Position numbers and translations under genes: made by a program. DNA of 64,000 nucleotides from assembly GCA_025465095.1 (NCBI GenBank), contig JAODME010000005.1, positions 1-64,000 of the forward strand, given 5' to 3'. Origin of the DNA: Microbacteriaceae bacterium. GTDB lineage: Bacteria; Actinomycetota; Actinomycetes; Actinomycetales; Microbacteriaceae. The notes under the pieces are model-generated. The model saw nothing but the letters and a program-made list of their open reading frames with translations. It did not search any database and had not been told where the DNA came from. How positions within the stretch are numbered: the first letter of the stretch is position 1; each line of letters begins with the position of its first letter. This document shows positions 8,369 through 17,701 of this stretch, piece by piece.

Positions 8369-9148
8369 TCAGAGAACCCGCCGCAGCAGCCGATTCCTGG
8401 GCCACTCGCGAACTGCGCGAGGAAGTATCCCGTTGACCGCTCGAAGTGCGCGCATTGCCCGATTGAATCGACGCTGCCGGTCGGCGTCCCACGGCAGCTG
8501 GAACGCCTCCCGCAGTTCGGGTGACAGCAGGCCCGCGGTGACGAGTCTGGCGAGCGGCATGCCGGCGCGCAACCAGATCGGCCCGGTCGAAGGATGTAGC
8601 AGGTCGTGCGCGACCGTTTGCACGGTCCCGTCCACGCTGAGGAGGAGCGATTGCTCGCGCCAATAGGACGCGAACTCTTCGCGGTCGCGCGGCCACAGCC
8701 CGGCCGGTACCTGAAGCGCCCTGCCGACAATCTCATAGTCCTGATAGATAGCGTCGAGGTCGTCGGCGGAGAGCGGTCCGATGAGTCGCCTCCGGAGGTC
8801 GACCGCGGTGTCGTACAGCGTCGCCGCGACCCACAGCTGAAGCCGGGCATCCGTCGCGTCGTAGTGGGGCAATGAGCCGGGATCGGACCGGACTCGGGCG
8901 TGGGCCCGATCGACCATCGCGCGCACGGCTGTCACCTGTTCGGGAGTTCCGTAGACGAGCGCATAAACGTAGACGAGGGTGTTGCGCAGGCGTCTGATCG
9001 GATCGGACCTGAAGTCGCTGTGTCGCGCGACCGCATGCCCAATCGCCGGGTTCGCCAGTTGCAGCAGAACGGCGCGTCCTCCTCCGGCGATGAGCGCGGC
9101 CTCCGCGCCGACATCGGCCAGTCGCAGCGGCTCCCGTCGGGTGTTCAT
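8369..9148 (-). CDS. Oxygenase MpaB family protein (DUF2236)
   Basis: 259 residues from the ATG MNTRREPLRL. Diagnostic stretches are GGGRAVLLQLANPAIGHAV near the N-terminus, RRLRNTLVYVYALVYG, and the conserved HYDATDARLQLWVAATL that carries the family's His. The family includes the heme protein Lcp/MpaB-type oxygenases and a mycophenolic-acid pathway enzyme; most bacterial members are uncharacterised. The gene is convergent with the sensor kinase (4 bases between stops) and divergent from sucC. Confidence 0.85.
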   Translation of the reverse strand: MNTRREPLRLADVGAEAALIAGGGRAVLLQLANPAIGHAVARHSDFRSDPIRRLRNTLVYVYALVYGTPEQVTAVRAMVDRAHARVRSDPGSLPHYDATDARLQLWVAATLYDTAVDLRRRLIGPLSADDLDAIYQDYEIVGRALQVPAGLWPRDREEFASYWREQSLLLSVDGTVQTVAHDLLHPSTGPIWLRAGMPLARLVTAGLLSPELREAFQLPWDADRQRRFNRAMRALRAVNGILPRAVREWPRNRLLRRVL

Positions 9149-9233
9149 GCGAACACCGTAGCGATCGAGACTGTGAGGGCTTTGGCGGGCAGAGGAGTCG
9201 ACTCGCCAAGCGGGGTAGAGTTCTTCGTGGCCC

Positions 9234-9257
9234 AAGTCTCTCGACGTCGAGGTATCT
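9234..9257. promoter_or_regulatory. Operator-like palindrome upstream of sucCD
   Basis: The left arm AAGTCTCTCGA and right arm TCGAGGTATCTC flank CG. This closely matches the perfect palindrome in front of icd at 17623-17646 (same TCTCGA-YG-TCGAG core and AAGT flank). It lies about 55 bases upstream of the sucC GTG. A second inverted repeat, TTGGCG (9182-9187) with CGCCAA (9204-9209), lies further upstream. Presence before two TCA-cycle units suggests a shared repressor or activator; its identity is inferred only as a dimeric DNA-binding protein. Confidence 0.55.
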
Positions 9258-9310
9258 CCATGTCGTGGTGGGCGCACTAACACCAGCGACTCGCGGATTG
9301 GAAGAGCAGC

Positions 9311-10480
9311 GTGGACCTTTTCGAGTACCAGGCCAGGGACGTTTTCGAGTCCTATGGCGTACCAGTTTTGGCCGGCATCACGGCGGACACCCCTGAAGAA
9401 GTGCGGGCGGCGGCCGAGAAGCTCGGCGGCACGGTCGTCGTGAAGGCGCAGGTGAAGATCGGCGGTCGCGGCAAGGCCGGCGGTGTGAAGGTGGCGCATA
9501 ACCCGGACGACGCGGCCGAGGTGTCGAAGGCGATCTTCGGCCTTGACATCAAGGGGCACGTCGTCAAGCGTGTGATGGTCGCCGCGGGCGCGAGAATTGC
9601 GCAGGAGTTCTACTTCTCCGTGCTGCTCGATCGGGCGAACCGCTCATTCCTGTCGCTCGCGAGCTATGAGGGCGGTGTCGAAATCGAGATTCTTGCGGTT
9701 GAGCGGCCAGAGGCGCTCGCGAGAATCGAAGTCGACCCGGTCAGGGGCATCGACCTCGCCAAGGCGACCGAGATCGCTGCCGCCGCCAGCTTCCCGGCGA
9801 ATCTCGTACCGAAGATCGCGCCCGTCATCGTGAAGCTCTACGAGGTATTCGTCGGTGAAGATGCAACGCTCGTCGAGGTCAACCCGCTCGTGCTCACCGA
9901 GGAGGGGGACATCATCGCCCTCGACGGGAAGGTCACGCTCGACGAGAACGCGGAGTTCCGCCACGAGGGCCACGCGGCGCTCGTTGACACCTCGGCCGAG
10001 GACCCGCTCGAGGCCAAGGCCAAGAAGTCGAACCTCAACTACGTGAAGCTCGACGGCGAGGTCGGCATTATCGGCAACGGTGCGGGGCTCGTGATGTCCA
10101 CCCTCGACGTGGTCAGCTACGCGGGCGAGAAGCACGGCCACGTGAAGCCGGCCAACTTCCTCGACATCGGTGGTGGAGCATCCGCGGAGGTCATGACGGC
10201 GGGTCTCGACGTGATCCTGCACGACCCGCAGGTCAGGAGCGTGTTCGTCAACGTCTTCGGCGGCATCACCGCGTGCGACGCGGTCGCAAACGGCATCGTG
10301 GGGGCGCTCGAGGTGCTGGGCGACGAGGCCACCAAGCCTCTCGTAGTGCGCCTGGACGGTAACAACGTCGTCGAGGGTCGCCAGATCCTGAAGGACGCCG
10401 GGCATCCGCTCGTCACCGTCGTGGACACCATGGACGAGGCCGCCGACAAGGCAGCCGAACTCGCTTTCGCCGCTCGCTGA
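9311..10480 (+). CDS. sucC: Succinate--CoA ligase, ADP-forming, beta subunit
   Basis: 389 residues, the usual length. It forms the nucleotide-binding half of succinyl-CoA synthetase, making succinate and ATP/GTP from succinyl-CoA in the TCA cycle. Evidence: N-terminal [19 protein letters not shown], an ATP-grasp fold with [31 protein letters not shown], and the C-terminal ligase domain with NFLDIGGGA and [13 protein letters not shown] start at 9311 preceded by GGAAGAG. Followed 23 bases later by sucD. Confidence 0.97.
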   Translation: MDLFEYQARDVFESYGVPVLAGITADTPEEVRAAAEKLGGTVVVKAQVKIGGRGKAGGVKVAHNPDDAAEVSKAIFGLDIKGHVVKRVMVAAGARIAQEFYFSVLLDRANRSFLSLASYEGGVEIEILAVERPEALARIEVDPVRGIDLAKATEIAAAASFPANLVPKIAPVIVKLYEVFVGEDATLVEVNPLVLTEEGDIIALDGKVTLDENAEFRHEGHAALVDTSAEDPLEAKAKKSNLNYVKLDGEVGIIGNGAGLVMSTLDVVSYAGEKHGHVKPANFLDIGGGASAEVMTAGLDVILHDPQVRSVFVNVFGGITACDAVANGIVGALEVLGDEATKPLVVRLDGNNVVEGRQILKDAGHPLVTVVDTMDEAADKAAELAFAAR

Positions 10481-10503
10481 GACCAAGGGAACAGGGAACA
10501 ACA

Positions 10504-11391
10504 ATGTCGATCTTTCTCGACGAGAACTCCAAAATCATCGTCCAGGGCCTGACCGGGTCAGAAGGCACCAAGCATGCGGGGCGGATGCTCGCATCCGGCT
10601 CCAACATCGTCGGCGGGGTGAACCCGCGCAAGGCGGGAACGACCGTGGAGATCGAGGGCACGAGTCTGCCGATCTTCGGCTCGGTCGCCGAAGCGATGTC
10701 CTCCACGGGAGCGAACGTCTCGGTCATCTTCGTACCGCCGGCATTCGCGAAAGGGGCCGTGATCGAAGCCATCGACGCCGAGATCGAACTCGCGATCGTC
10801 ATCACAGAAGGCATTCCGATCCACGACTCGGCCGAGTTCTGGGCGCACGCCAAGAGCAAGGGCAACGCGACGCGCATCATCGGGCCCAACTGCCCCGGCA
10901 TCATCAGCCCTGGCAAGTCGAACGCCGGCATCATCCCGTCGACTATCACCACGGCGGGGCCGATCGGGCTCGTATCCAAGTCGGGCACGCTCACCTACCA
11001 GATGATGTTCGAGCTGCGCGACCTGGGGTTCTCGACCGCGATCGGCATCGGCGGCGACCCGATCATCGGCACGACACACATCGACGCGCTCGCCGCGTTC
11101 GAGGCCGACCCTGAGACGAAGGCGATCGTGATGATCGGCGAGATCGGCGGGGATGCCGAAGAGCGCGCCGCCGAGTTCATCCAGGCGAACGTGACCAAGC
11201 CGGTTGTCGCCTACGTCGCAGGCTTCACCGCGCCGGAGGGCAAGACGATGGGGCACGCCGGAGCGATCGTCTCCGACGGCGCCGGCACCGCCCAGGGCAA
11301 GAAGGAAGCCCTCGAGGCCGCCGGCGTGCGGGTAGGCAAGACACCATCAGAGACAGCATCGCTCATGCACGAGCTGTTCCGCGAGCTGTAA
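10504..11391 (+). CDS. sucD: Succinate--CoA ligase, alpha subunit
   Basis: 295 residues. The CoA-binding Rossmann domain shows [18 protein letters not shown] and [23 protein letters not shown] is typical. The active-site His that is phosphorylated in catalysis is in [10 protein letters not shown] near residue 246. It pairs with SucC, co-transcribed from the promoter upstream of sucC, and is followed by a strong terminator hairpin. Confidence 0.97.
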   Translation: MSIFLDENSKIIVQGLTGSEGTKHAGRMLASGSNIVGGVNPRKAGTTVEIEGTSLPIFGSVAEAMSSTGANVSVIFVPPAFAKGAVIEAIDAEIELAIVITEGIPIHDSAEFWAHAKSKGNATRIIGPNCPGIISPGKSNAGIIPSTITTAGPIGLVSKSGTLTYQMMFELRDLGFSTAIGIGGDPIIGTTHIDALAAFEADPETKAIVMIGEIGGDAEERAAEFIQANVTKPVVAYVAGFTAPEGKTMGHAGAIVSDGAGTAQGKKEALEAAGVRVGKTPSETASLMHELFREL

Positions 11392-11401
11392 CCGTTTTCT
11401 T

Positions 11402-11429
11402 CGAAGGGCCCGCCTCGGCGGGCCCTTCG
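11402..11429 (+). terminator. Intrinsic-terminator-type hairpin after sucD
   Basis: A perfect 13-bp inverted repeat: CGAAGGGCCCGCC at 11402-11414 pairs with GGCGGGCCCTTCG at 11417-11429 around a very short loop, beginning 10 bases after the sucD stop. There is only a weak T-rich tail (TCGTCGTTC), as is common for actinobacterial terminators. Confidence 0.8.
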
Positions 11430-11532
11430 TCGTTCCGCCACCGCCTCCGCCTGGTTTATCGGCTCGACGATTTCCGACAGTCGAGCGAGCCGGGCCGCGG
11501 ATGACGCGAGCCGCAGGTAGGGTCGCACGGGT

Positions 11533-12864
11533 ATGAATCGTCCGCTCATCGCCCTGTTCGCCGCGCTCGAGGCGCTCCTCGTGGTCGGCATCGGAATCGG
11601 CATCCCGCTGGTTCCGCTCACGTTCATGTGGGCGTTCCAGTACGGACTTCAGGTCGACTGGATCGTGTTCTGGCGGGCAGCGGTGGACGCCTGGCTGCTC
11701 GGCCACGGCGCCGACGTCACATTCACCCTCGATCAGGCGGTCGCTGCGAGCACAGGGCTCCCCGGTGCCGGTGACACCTTCGTGGTGACCATCGCGCCGC
11801 TGGGATTTGCATTGGTCACTCTTCTGCTGGGCGTCCGTGCCGGGCGCCGCATCGGGGAGACCCCGCACCGCGGCGCCGGCCGCCTCGTCGCCATCGGCGT
11901 CGTCGGGCTCCTGTCGTTCGGCGCGAGCCTCACCGCGCTGCACCCGCTCGCGAGCCCGTCGCTCTTGCAGGGAACAATCCTGCCGACGCTCGTCTTCGCG
12001 CTCGGCGTCGCGATCGGCTCCGAACTGAGCAGGCGGCGGTCGCCGGCGCAGAAGGATGCCGCCCGCACAGGATCGTCCCGATGGCGCGACATTCTGCACC
12101 GACCCATCACCAACGACTGGCCAGTCGACCTGACTCGGGTCGACGATCGGTGGCCCGGGCTCCGACGCGCGTCGGCGATCGCGCTGACGGGAGGAGCGGC
12201 CAGCGTCGCGCTCGTACTCTCGGTTGCAGCCGTCACCGTCGCGGCTCTCGTCGCTGCGGACTACGGCCAGATCATCGGGCTCTTTCAGGCAGTGCAATCC
12301 GGCGCGCTCGGCGGCGCAGCCCTCACCACGGCCCAGCTCGCCCTGGTTCCGAATCTGGTCATCTGGGCGGCGTCCTGGCTGATCGGGCCGGGATTCGCGC
12401 TCGGCACCGGCTCGGCGGTGAGTCCGCTCGGCACCACGCTGGGCCCCATGCCGGCGGTGCCCGTGTTCGCTGCGCTGCCCACCGGTGACGTGTCATTCGG
12501 GTTCCTCGGACTTCTCGTGCCTCTCCTTTCGGCGTTCCTCGCCGGCGTCATCCTGCGTCCCGTCCTGGTGCGGGCGGGGTTGGCGACGCGGAGATGGCTG
12601 GTCGGCGTGGGCGTCGGGATGGGCATCGTCGGCGGGTCGCTGATCGGCGTGCTCGCCGGGTTGTCCGCCGGATCGGCCGGACCGGGACGCCTCGCTGATG
12701 TCGGCCCGCCCTGGCTCCTCGTCGGACTATGGGCCGCACTCGAGATCGCCGTACCCGCCACCATCGCGCTTCTCGTGGGAGGGCTGCGCTCCCCTCGGCG
12801 GCAACGTGCCGATCGGGTCGATTCGGCACTCCGATCACCCGAGCCGTCGTCCACCGCCGAATAG
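11533..12864 (+). CDS. DUF6350 family multi-pass membrane protein (PerM-like)
   Basis: 443 residues with about nine or ten transmembrane segments, starting MNRPLIALFAALEALLVVGIGIGIPLVPL. The spacing and the position between sucCD and purN-purH match actinobacterial DUF6350 proteins, some named cell-division membrane protein PerM in mycobacteria (established by synteny and recollection, not by alignment here). A non-hydrophobic Arg-rich loop lies at about 160-210. It probably shares a transcript with purN, whose start is 29 bases after its stop. Confidence 0.75.
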   Translation: MNRPLIALFAALEALLVVGIGIGIPLVPLTFMWAFQYGLQVDWIVFWRAAVDAWLLGHGADVTFTLDQAVAASTGLPGAGDTFVVTIAPLGFALVTLLLGVRAGRRIGETPHRGAGRLVAIGVVGLLSFGASLTALHPLASPSLLQGTILPTLVFALGVAIGSELSRRRSPAQKDAARTGSSRWRDILHRPITNDWPVDLTRVDDRWPGLRRASAIALTGGAASVALVLSVAAVTVAALVAADYGQIIGLFQAVQSGALGGAALTTAQLALVPNLVIWAASWLIGPGFALGTGSAVSPLGTTLGPMPAVPVFAALPTGDVSFGFLGLLVPLLSAFLAGVILRPVLVRAGLATRRWLVGVGVGMGIVGGSLIGVLAGLSAGSAGPGRLADVGPPWLLVGLWAALEIAVPATIALLVGGLRSPRRQRADRVDSALRSPEPSSTAE

Positions 12865-12893
12865 TCACCGCGACGCGGCGGTAGGCTTGGCGG

Positions 12894-13487
12894 GTGCTGT
12901 CACTGGTTGTGCTGATCTCGGGTGGGGGATCGAACCTTCGATCGTTGCTCGAGGCCGCCGAAGACGCCCAATATCCTGCCAGGGTAGTCGCGATCGGCGC
13001 CGACCGGGACGCCGACGGATTCGCGCACGCCGAGGCGTTCGGCATTCCCACCTTCACGGTGCCGTTCACGAGCTACCCGAACCGTGAGGCGTGGGGTGAC
13101 GCACTACTCGCTCAGATCCAGGGGTGGCAGCCGGACCTCGTGGTCCTCAGTGGTTTCATGCGCCTGCTGCCTGCGCGAGTCGTCCGTGCCCTCGCGCCGA
13201 ACCTGATCAACACGCATCCGGCGTTCCTGCCGGAGTTTCCCGGCGCGCACGGCGTACGAGACGCCCTCGCCGCCGGCGTTCCCCAGACCGGGGCCAGTGT
13301 CATCGTCGTCGACGACGGGGTCGACAGCGGACCGATCGTCGCGCAGCGACGGGTGCCCGTGCGACCGGGCGACTCAGAGCACACACTGCACGACCGCATT
13401 AAACTCGTCGAGAGGCAGCTGCTTGTGCAGGCCGTGCTCGACATCGCCAACGGAACCGTCAACCTCGAGGAGCTCGCAACCACATGA
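12894..13487 (+). CDS. purN: Phosphoribosylglycinamide formyltransferase
   Basis: 197 residues. It transfers formyl from 10-formyl-THF to GAR, the third step of de novo purine synthesis. Signature residues: N-terminal [14 protein letters not shown] (phosphate-binding loop), catalytic Asn/His in [20 protein letters not shown], and catalytic Asp in [17 protein letters not shown] start. Its stop overlaps the purH start by 4 bases (ATGA), so the two are translationally coupled. Confidence 0.95.
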   Translation: MLSLVVLISGGGSNLRSLLEAAEDAQYPARVVAIGADRDADGFAHAEAFGIPTFTVPFTSYPNREAWGDALLAQIQGWQPDLVVLSGFMRLLPARVVRALAPNLINTHPAFLPEFPGAHGVRDALAAGVPQTGASVIVVDDGVDSGPIVAQRRVPVRPGDSEHTLHDRIKLVERQLLVQAVLDIANGTVNLEELATT

Positions 13488-15085
13488 GCGGACCACAGCA
13501 CGACCAGGCTGACTACCGTCAGCGGGACGCCATCCCGATCACCAGGGCGCTCATCTCTGTCAGCGACAAGACGGGTTTACTCGAGCTCGCCGCCGCCCTT
13601 GCCTCCGCGGGGGTCGAGATTGTGTCGACCGGATCCACCGCGAAGTCGATAGCGGATGCCGGACATCCGGTCACCGAGGTGAGCGAGGTGACCGGGTTCC
13701 CCGAGTCCCTCGACGGTCGCGTCAAGACCCTGCATCCCGCAGTGCACGCCGGCATTCTCGCCGACCTTCGCCTCCTGAGTCACGAGGAGCAACTAGCCGA
13801 GCTCGGCATCCTCGCGTTCGAACTCGTCGTCGTGAACCTGTACCCGTTCGTTGAGACGGTGGCTTCCGGTGTCACAGGCGATGCCGCGGTCGAGCAGATC
13901 GACATCGGCGGTCCGGCGATGGTGCGGGCATCGGCGAAGAACCACGCGAATGTGGCGATCGCGGTCTCGCCATCGAGCTACCCCCAGATCATCAAGGCGG
14001 TGACACTCGGCGGCACCACGCTCGCGCAGCGGCAACGTCTCGCAGGGGAGGCGTTCGCGCACACCGCCGCCTACGACGCCGCCGTCGCCGAGTTCTTCGC
14101 GAGAAACGTGGGGGTCCGAGCGGAGCAGCCGCAGGTCTTCCCCGCGACGGTCACGGCGAGTTACGACCTGAAGCAGGTGCTGCGTTACGGCGAGAACGCG
14201 CATCAGGCGGCCGCGCTGTACGCGCGCGACCTGCCAGGGGTGGCGCAAGCGGAGCAACTGCACGGCAAGGAGATGTCGTACAACAACTTCGTGGACGCCG
14301 ACGGCGCCGTGCGGGCCGCCTACGATTTCGACGAGCCCGCCGTCGCCATCATCAAGCACGCTCAACCGTGCGGCATCGCCGTCGCGCACGGCGCCGGCGA
14401 CCCGATCGCCTCCGCGCACATCCGAGCGCACGAGTGCGACCCGGTCTCCGCCTTCGGCGGAGTCATCGCCGCGAACCGCACGGTGACTCTCGCGATGGCG
14501 GAACAGGTCAAGGACATCTTCACCGAGGTGGTCATCGCCCCCGGATTCGATGACTCCGCTCTCGCGGTGCTCAAGACGAAGAAGAACCTGCGGCTGCTTC
14601 GACTTCCCGACGGCTACCGCCGCGACCGCCAGGAGTTCCGGCAGATATCGGGCGGACTGCTCGTGCAGCAGCCTGATGTATTCGACGACTTCTCGTCGAA
14701 GGGTTGGCGGCTGGTCGCCGGACCGGAAGCGGATGACTCCGGCCGCGCTGACCTCGAATTCGCCTGGCGTGCCGTGCGAGCCGTCAAGTCGAACGCGATC
14801 CTGCTCGCCAAGGGTGGGGCGTCGGTCGGCGTAGGCATGGGTCAGGTCAACCGGGTGGACTCGTGCCAACTCGCGGTCAGCCGGGCGGGGAAGCGAGCGG
14901 CGGGGTCCGTCGCAGCGTCCGACGCCTTCTTCCCGTTCGCCGACGGGCTGGAGATACTGCTCGAGGCCGGCGTCTCGGCGATCGTGCAGCCCGGTGGCTC
15001 GGTGCGCGACGAGGAGGTCATCGACGCCGCCAGGAAGGCCGGTGTCACGATGTACTTCACCGACGAACGCCACTTCTACCACTAG
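13484..15085 (+). CDS. purH: Bifunctional AICAR formyltransferase / IMP cyclohydrolase
   Basis: 533 residues, the usual length. It catalyses the last two steps to IMP. The N-terminal MGS-like cyclohydrolase domain (about 20-150) shows [42 protein letters not shown] and NLYPF. The C-terminal AICARFT domain has [60 protein letters not shown] and [12 protein letters not shown]. Coupled to purN. AICAR/ZMP is its substrate, the same pathway node sensed by the ZTP riboswitch near 24.1 kb. Confidence 0.97.
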   Translation: MSGPQHDQADYRQRDAIPITRALISVSDKTGLLELAAALASAGVEIVSTGSTAKSIADAGHPVTEVSEVTGFPESLDGRVKTLHPAVHAGILADLRLLSHEEQLAELGILAFELVVVNLYPFVETVASGVTGDAAVEQIDIGGPAMVRASAKNHANVAIAVSPSSYPQIIKAVTLGGTTLAQRQRLAGEAFAHTAAYDAAVAEFFARNVGVRAEQPQVFPATVTASYDLKQVLRYGENAHQAAALYARDLPGVAQAEQLHGKEMSYNNFVDADGAVRAAYDFDEPAVAIIKHAQPCGIAVAHGAGDPIASAHIRAHECDPVSAFGGVIAANRTVTLAMAEQVKDIFTEVVIAPGFDDSALAVLKTKKNLRLLRLPDGYRRDRQEFRQISGGLLVQQPDVFDDFSSKGWRLVAGPEADDSGRADLEFAWRAVRAVKSNAILLAKGGASVGVGMGQVNRVDSCQLAVSRAGKRAAGSVAASDAFFPFADGLEILLEAGVSAIVQPGGSVRDEEVIDAARKAGVTMYFTDERHFYH

Positions 15086-15139
15086 CCCAAGCCGCCGTGT
15101 GGCGCGGACACACACCCGGCCTCCGATAGCGTGAGAAGC

Positions 15140-16366
15140 ATGAGCTTTGTCACGTCCCGTTCACCTTTCCTCCGCCGGATCCTCGGAGCGGCGGCGTCCG
15201 CCCTCGTGGTGGCGCTGGCCGCGCACGTGGTGTCCGTGCTCGCATTCTTCGTGCAAGCGGGCGCGCCGACGGGCGCCATCGGTGAGCTCAGCGACTTCTT
15301 CGCGCTGTCTTCGGTGCTGCTCTTCGCCGTGATGACCGTCTTCGGCTCCTTCGGGGTCTACCGCCATCGCGCGATCGGCGGCGTTGCGGCGTTCGCCGCC
15401 AGTGTGGCGGCGACGCTCGTCGGAGCCTGGATCACGATCACCATCGCGGGCACCCCGCTCACCGTGGACATCATCGGCTCGATCGCCGGTCTCCTCACCG
15501 GCGCCTACCTGCTGTTCGTGCTCGCCGCCACCGTCGCGGGCGCCACGATCGCGTCGCGGACCTACCGGTGGTTCGCGGACGGACGCGCCACCGCTTTCGG
15601 CGCGGAACGACGGATCGCGCTCATCCGCCGTCCCTCTGAGAACCTGGCCGACGGCACGACCACACACATCGACCGTGTCGAGATCGATCCGGACCTCGCG
15701 GACGAGCAGTGGGAGCGCTACGTCGAGGCGCTCGAAGCGAACGGCTGGACGACGGAGGAGGTCGAGTACGCGCCCGAACTCGCCGACTCGGTGTTCATCG
15801 AGGACGCGGTGGTGCTGTTCGGACGCACCGCCGTGCTCGCCCGTCCCGGTCTCGAGTCGCGCGTCGGCGAGGTGGCTGCCGTCGAAGCTGCCGTTCGCCG
15901 CCTCGGTTACTCCGTCCAGCGCATCGAGGCCCCGGGAACCCTCGACGGCGGCGACGTGCTCAAGGTCGGCGACACCGTCTACGTCGGCCGTGGCGGGCGT
16001 ACGAACGCGGAGGGCATTCGCCAGCTGAGGAACATGCTGTATCCGCTCGGTCATCGCGTCGTGGCTGTTCCCACCTCCAAGGTGCTGCACCTGAAGAGCG
16101 CCGTGACCGCGCTGCCCGACGGCACCGTGATCGGGTACCCGCCGCTCGTCGATGACAGCGCCATCTTCGACCGCTTCCTCGCGGTGCCTGAGGAAGCCGG
16201 AGCCCACGTTGTCGTGCTCGCGGCGGACACCGTGCTGATGGCCGCATCGGCGCCGGCGAGCGCCGAACTCATCGCCGACCTCGGCTACCGCGTGATCACC
16301 GTGGACATCAGCGAGTTCGAGAAGCTCGAGGGCTGTGTGACCTGCCTCTCCGTGCGCGTGCGCTGA
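15140..16366 (+). CDS. Membrane-anchored dimethylargininase (DDAH)-like amidinohydrolase
   Basis: 408 residues. Residues 1-145 contain four hydrophobic segments, so the N-terminus is a membrane anchor. Residues 155-408 are an amidinotransferase/DDAH fold: VFIEDAVVLF, LDGGDVLKVGDTVYVGRGGRTN (substrate-binding), catalytic His in KVLHLKSAV, and a C-terminal nucleophile region KLEGCVTCLSVR with Cys399 and Cys402, the second matching the usual active-site Cys. DDAH hydrolyses N-methylated arginine to citrulline and methylamine. The four-TM fusion is unusual for DDAH, which is normally soluble. The start is the ATG at 15140 rather than the in-frame GTG at 15131. Confidence 0.85.
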   Translation: MSFVTSRSPFLRRILGAAASALVVALAAHVVSVLAFFVQAGAPTGAIGELSDFFALSSVLLFAVMTVFGSFGVYRHRAIGGVAAFAASVAATLVGAWITITIAGTPLTVDIIGSIAGLLTGAYLLFVLAATVAGATIASRTYRWFADGRATAFGAERRIALIRRPSENLADGTTTHIDRVEIDPDLADEQWERYVEALEANGWTTEEVEYAPELADSVFIEDAVVLFGRTAVLARPGLESRVGEVAAVEAAVRRLGYSVQRIEAPGTLDGGDVLKVGDTVYVGRGGRTNAEGIRQLRNMLYPLGHRVVAVPTSKVLHLKSAVTALPDGTVIGYPPLVDDSAIFDRFLAVPEEAGAHVVVLAADTVLMAASAPASAELIADLGYRVITVDISEFEKLEGCVTCLSVRVR

Positions 16367-16429
16367 GCCCGGAACGGACGCGCCTGCGCGGTTGTCCTTC
16401 CCGCTGCGCACGCACTGTTCTGGGCGGCT

Positions 16430-16456
16430 GCCCTGAACCGGTGCAACCGGCAGGGC
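16430..16456 (+). terminator. Hairpin downstream of the dimethylargininase-like gene
   Basis: GCCCTG (16430-16435) pairs with CAGGGC (16451-16456), and a nested CCGG/CCGG pair closes a five-base loop. It begins about 64 bases after the stop codon. No T tract, so it is only a plausible terminator. Confidence 0.4.
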
Positions 16457-16479
16457 GGGAAGAAGGAGCACGGACCTTC

Positions 16480-16656
16480 GCTTCGATCGCCCGCATCTAC
16501 CCTTGTGTCAGGCAGGGGCTGCCGCGCATTCACCTAGGCATGACCGCGGCGCTGCTCGCCGGGCTCGTCGCGCTGCTGATCCCGCGAATCGAGCGAGATC
16601 TGGTGGCCGGTCGCGACCGTGCGTGGTCTCAGGGCAGCTTCAGGATCTTCCGGTGA
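16480..16656 (+). pseudogene. Relic of an ABC exporter N-terminus
   Basis: The frame reads [20 protein letters not shown], then [19 protein letters not shown] and [11 protein letters not shown] before a stop at 16656. This resembles the first cytosolic helix and TM1 of actinobacterial ABC exporters (typically [31 protein letters not shown]). The protein stops after one transmembrane helix and no ATPase follows on this strand, so it is a truncated remnant. The match is by eye. It sits in a 740-bp gene-poor stretch (16367-17109). Confidence 0.45.
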
Positions 16657-16692
16657 GCTTTCACGACCGGTGGCCGGGCGGGCAGCGGTTTT

Positions 16693-16839
16693 GTGCTCCT
16701 TGTCGTCGAGATCGTGACGATCCTCGTCGAAGTCGTGTTCCTGATCGTCATCGATTGGATGCTCGGTGCGTCGTTCATGTTGTGCTGGATCCCGCTCTGG
16801 ATCTACGGCTACGGCTACGGCTACGGCTTCGAGAAGTGA
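16693..16839 (+). CDS. Possible small membrane protein with Gly-Tyr tail
   Basis: 48 codons from a GTG: a long hydrophobic stretch ([20 protein letters not shown]), a second ([15 protein letters not shown]), then four GY pairs and GFEK. Third codon positions are almost all G or C as in neighbouring genes, which favours coding. No Shine-Dalgarno is clear and the upstream frame has a stop at 16654. It may instead be part of the decayed region. Function unknown. Confidence 0.35.
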   Translation: MLLVVEIVTILVEVVFLIVIDWMLGASFMLCWIPLWIYGYGYGYGFEK

Positions 16840-16925
16840 CAACCGGTGCGCGATGATCACCGCGGTGCGATCGGCGAGCAGGGTGGTGAGGCCCTCCTGC
16901 ACGAGCCGTTCGCCGGGAATGTCGC
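16836..16925 (-). pseudogene. Relic of an ABC-transporter ATPase C-terminus
   Basis: On the minus strand a fragment of about 28 codons reads [19 protein letters not shown] followed by IIAHRLS, an excellent match to the D-loop to H-loop segment of ABC exporter ATPases (the His of AHRLS is the switch His). The similarity ends abruptly on both sides, with no Walker A, signature motif or proper C-terminus. It faces the N-terminal relic at 16480-16656, so either one exporter gene was inverted and eroded or two genes decayed. From 16926 to 17109 I see nothing recognisable. Confidence 0.5.
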
Positions 16926-17109
16926 CTGATTCGCGAAGCTCTCGAGTGCGTGCTTGCCTGCATGGCATCCGCGTGCTCAAGGCATTCGGCCGAGTGACGC
17001 GAGTTCCTCGTCTAACGGTCGGGGAACGTGTCGGGCGGTCGCGAGTACCGACCCGTAGTGCCCCAAAACCGAGCCCTCGCGGCATGCCGGTGGATGCACC
17101 GCTCGCGAA

Positions 17110-17565
17110 TCACAGTTCGATCGCGCCGATGCTCTCGCCGTACTGGGTCTGGCCGACCACGACGAATCCCACGCGCAGGAAGAAATCTTCCGGGCCGTCC
17201 TCGCCGGGTTCCCAGATGACGGTAAGTCGCTGAAATCCGCGCTTGCGCGCCTCGTCCGCGGTGGAGCTGACGACGAAGCGGCCGACGCCCTTGCCCTGCG
17301 CCTCCGCGTCGACGTTCATTCGCCAGATGCAGCTGCGGAACTCCGGCTCATGGGCGTCCGAATTGAAGTTGGCCATGACGAAGGCGACGACTTCGTCCGC
17401 ACCGTCCAGTACCACGCGGGACCACGCTGTGCTCGGGTCGAGGAACGGCGCCGCCATGGCGTACGACGTCGGAGCGATGAACTGCTCCTGCCCCGGCTTC
17501 AGCCCGAGGTTGTTCGCGGCCACCGCGTTCTTCGCCGACAGTTCTTCCAGTCTCAACTCAGCCAT
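17110..17565 (-). CDS. GNAT family N-acetyltransferase
   Basis: 151 residues from ATG MAELRLEELSA. The acetyl-CoA-binding motif is in RMNVDAEAQGKGVGRFVV (Q/RxxGxG pattern, about residues 88-105). The later strand EDFFLRVGFVVVGQTQYGES is the usual GNAT C-terminal region. A stand-alone acetyltransferase of unknown substrate; the SpeG/PaiA-like length does not discriminate. Divergent from icd, with the icd operator palindrome in the space between. Confidence 0.85.
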   Translation of the reverse strand: MAELRLEELSAKNAVAANNLGLKPGQEQFIAPTSYAMAAPFLDPSTAWSRVVLDGADEVVAFVMANFNSDAHEPEFRSCIWRMNVDAEAQGKGVGRFVVSSTADEARKRGFQRLTVIWEPGEDGPEDFFLRVGFVVVGQTQYGESIGAIEL

Positions 17566-17622
17566 GCTGACAGGCTAACGGTCCCGACTGACGGCGGGTA
17601 GTCGACCGCCGAGGTGAGCACC

Positions 17623-17646
17623 AAGTATCTCGATGTCGAGATACTT
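17623..17646. promoter_or_regulatory. Perfect palindromic operator upstream of icd
   Basis: Arms AAGTATCTCGA (17623-17633) and TCGAGATACTT (17636-17646) are exact reverse complements separated by TG. The site lies 56 bases before the icd start and is followed by a possible -10 TAAGCT at 17658-17663. A near copy precedes sucC at 9234-9257. An 11-bp dyad with a 2-bp spacer is typical of homodimeric MarR-, GntR- or TetR-type regulators; which one acts here is unknown. Confidence 0.65.
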
Positions 17647-17701
17647 CTGTGGTCGGGTAAGCTTATCGACGGCTTCACCGCCCTGACACAAGGAGATGCG
17701 C

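Noticed and set aside
13793-15115. Long minus-strand frame opposite purH
   Set aside because: Antisense shadow of a well-supported gene, with no motif.
16801-16830. GGCTAC tandem hexamers as a possible repeat array or CRISPR
   Set aside because: Only four short units that encode Gly-Tyr; no spacers, no cas genes in the window.
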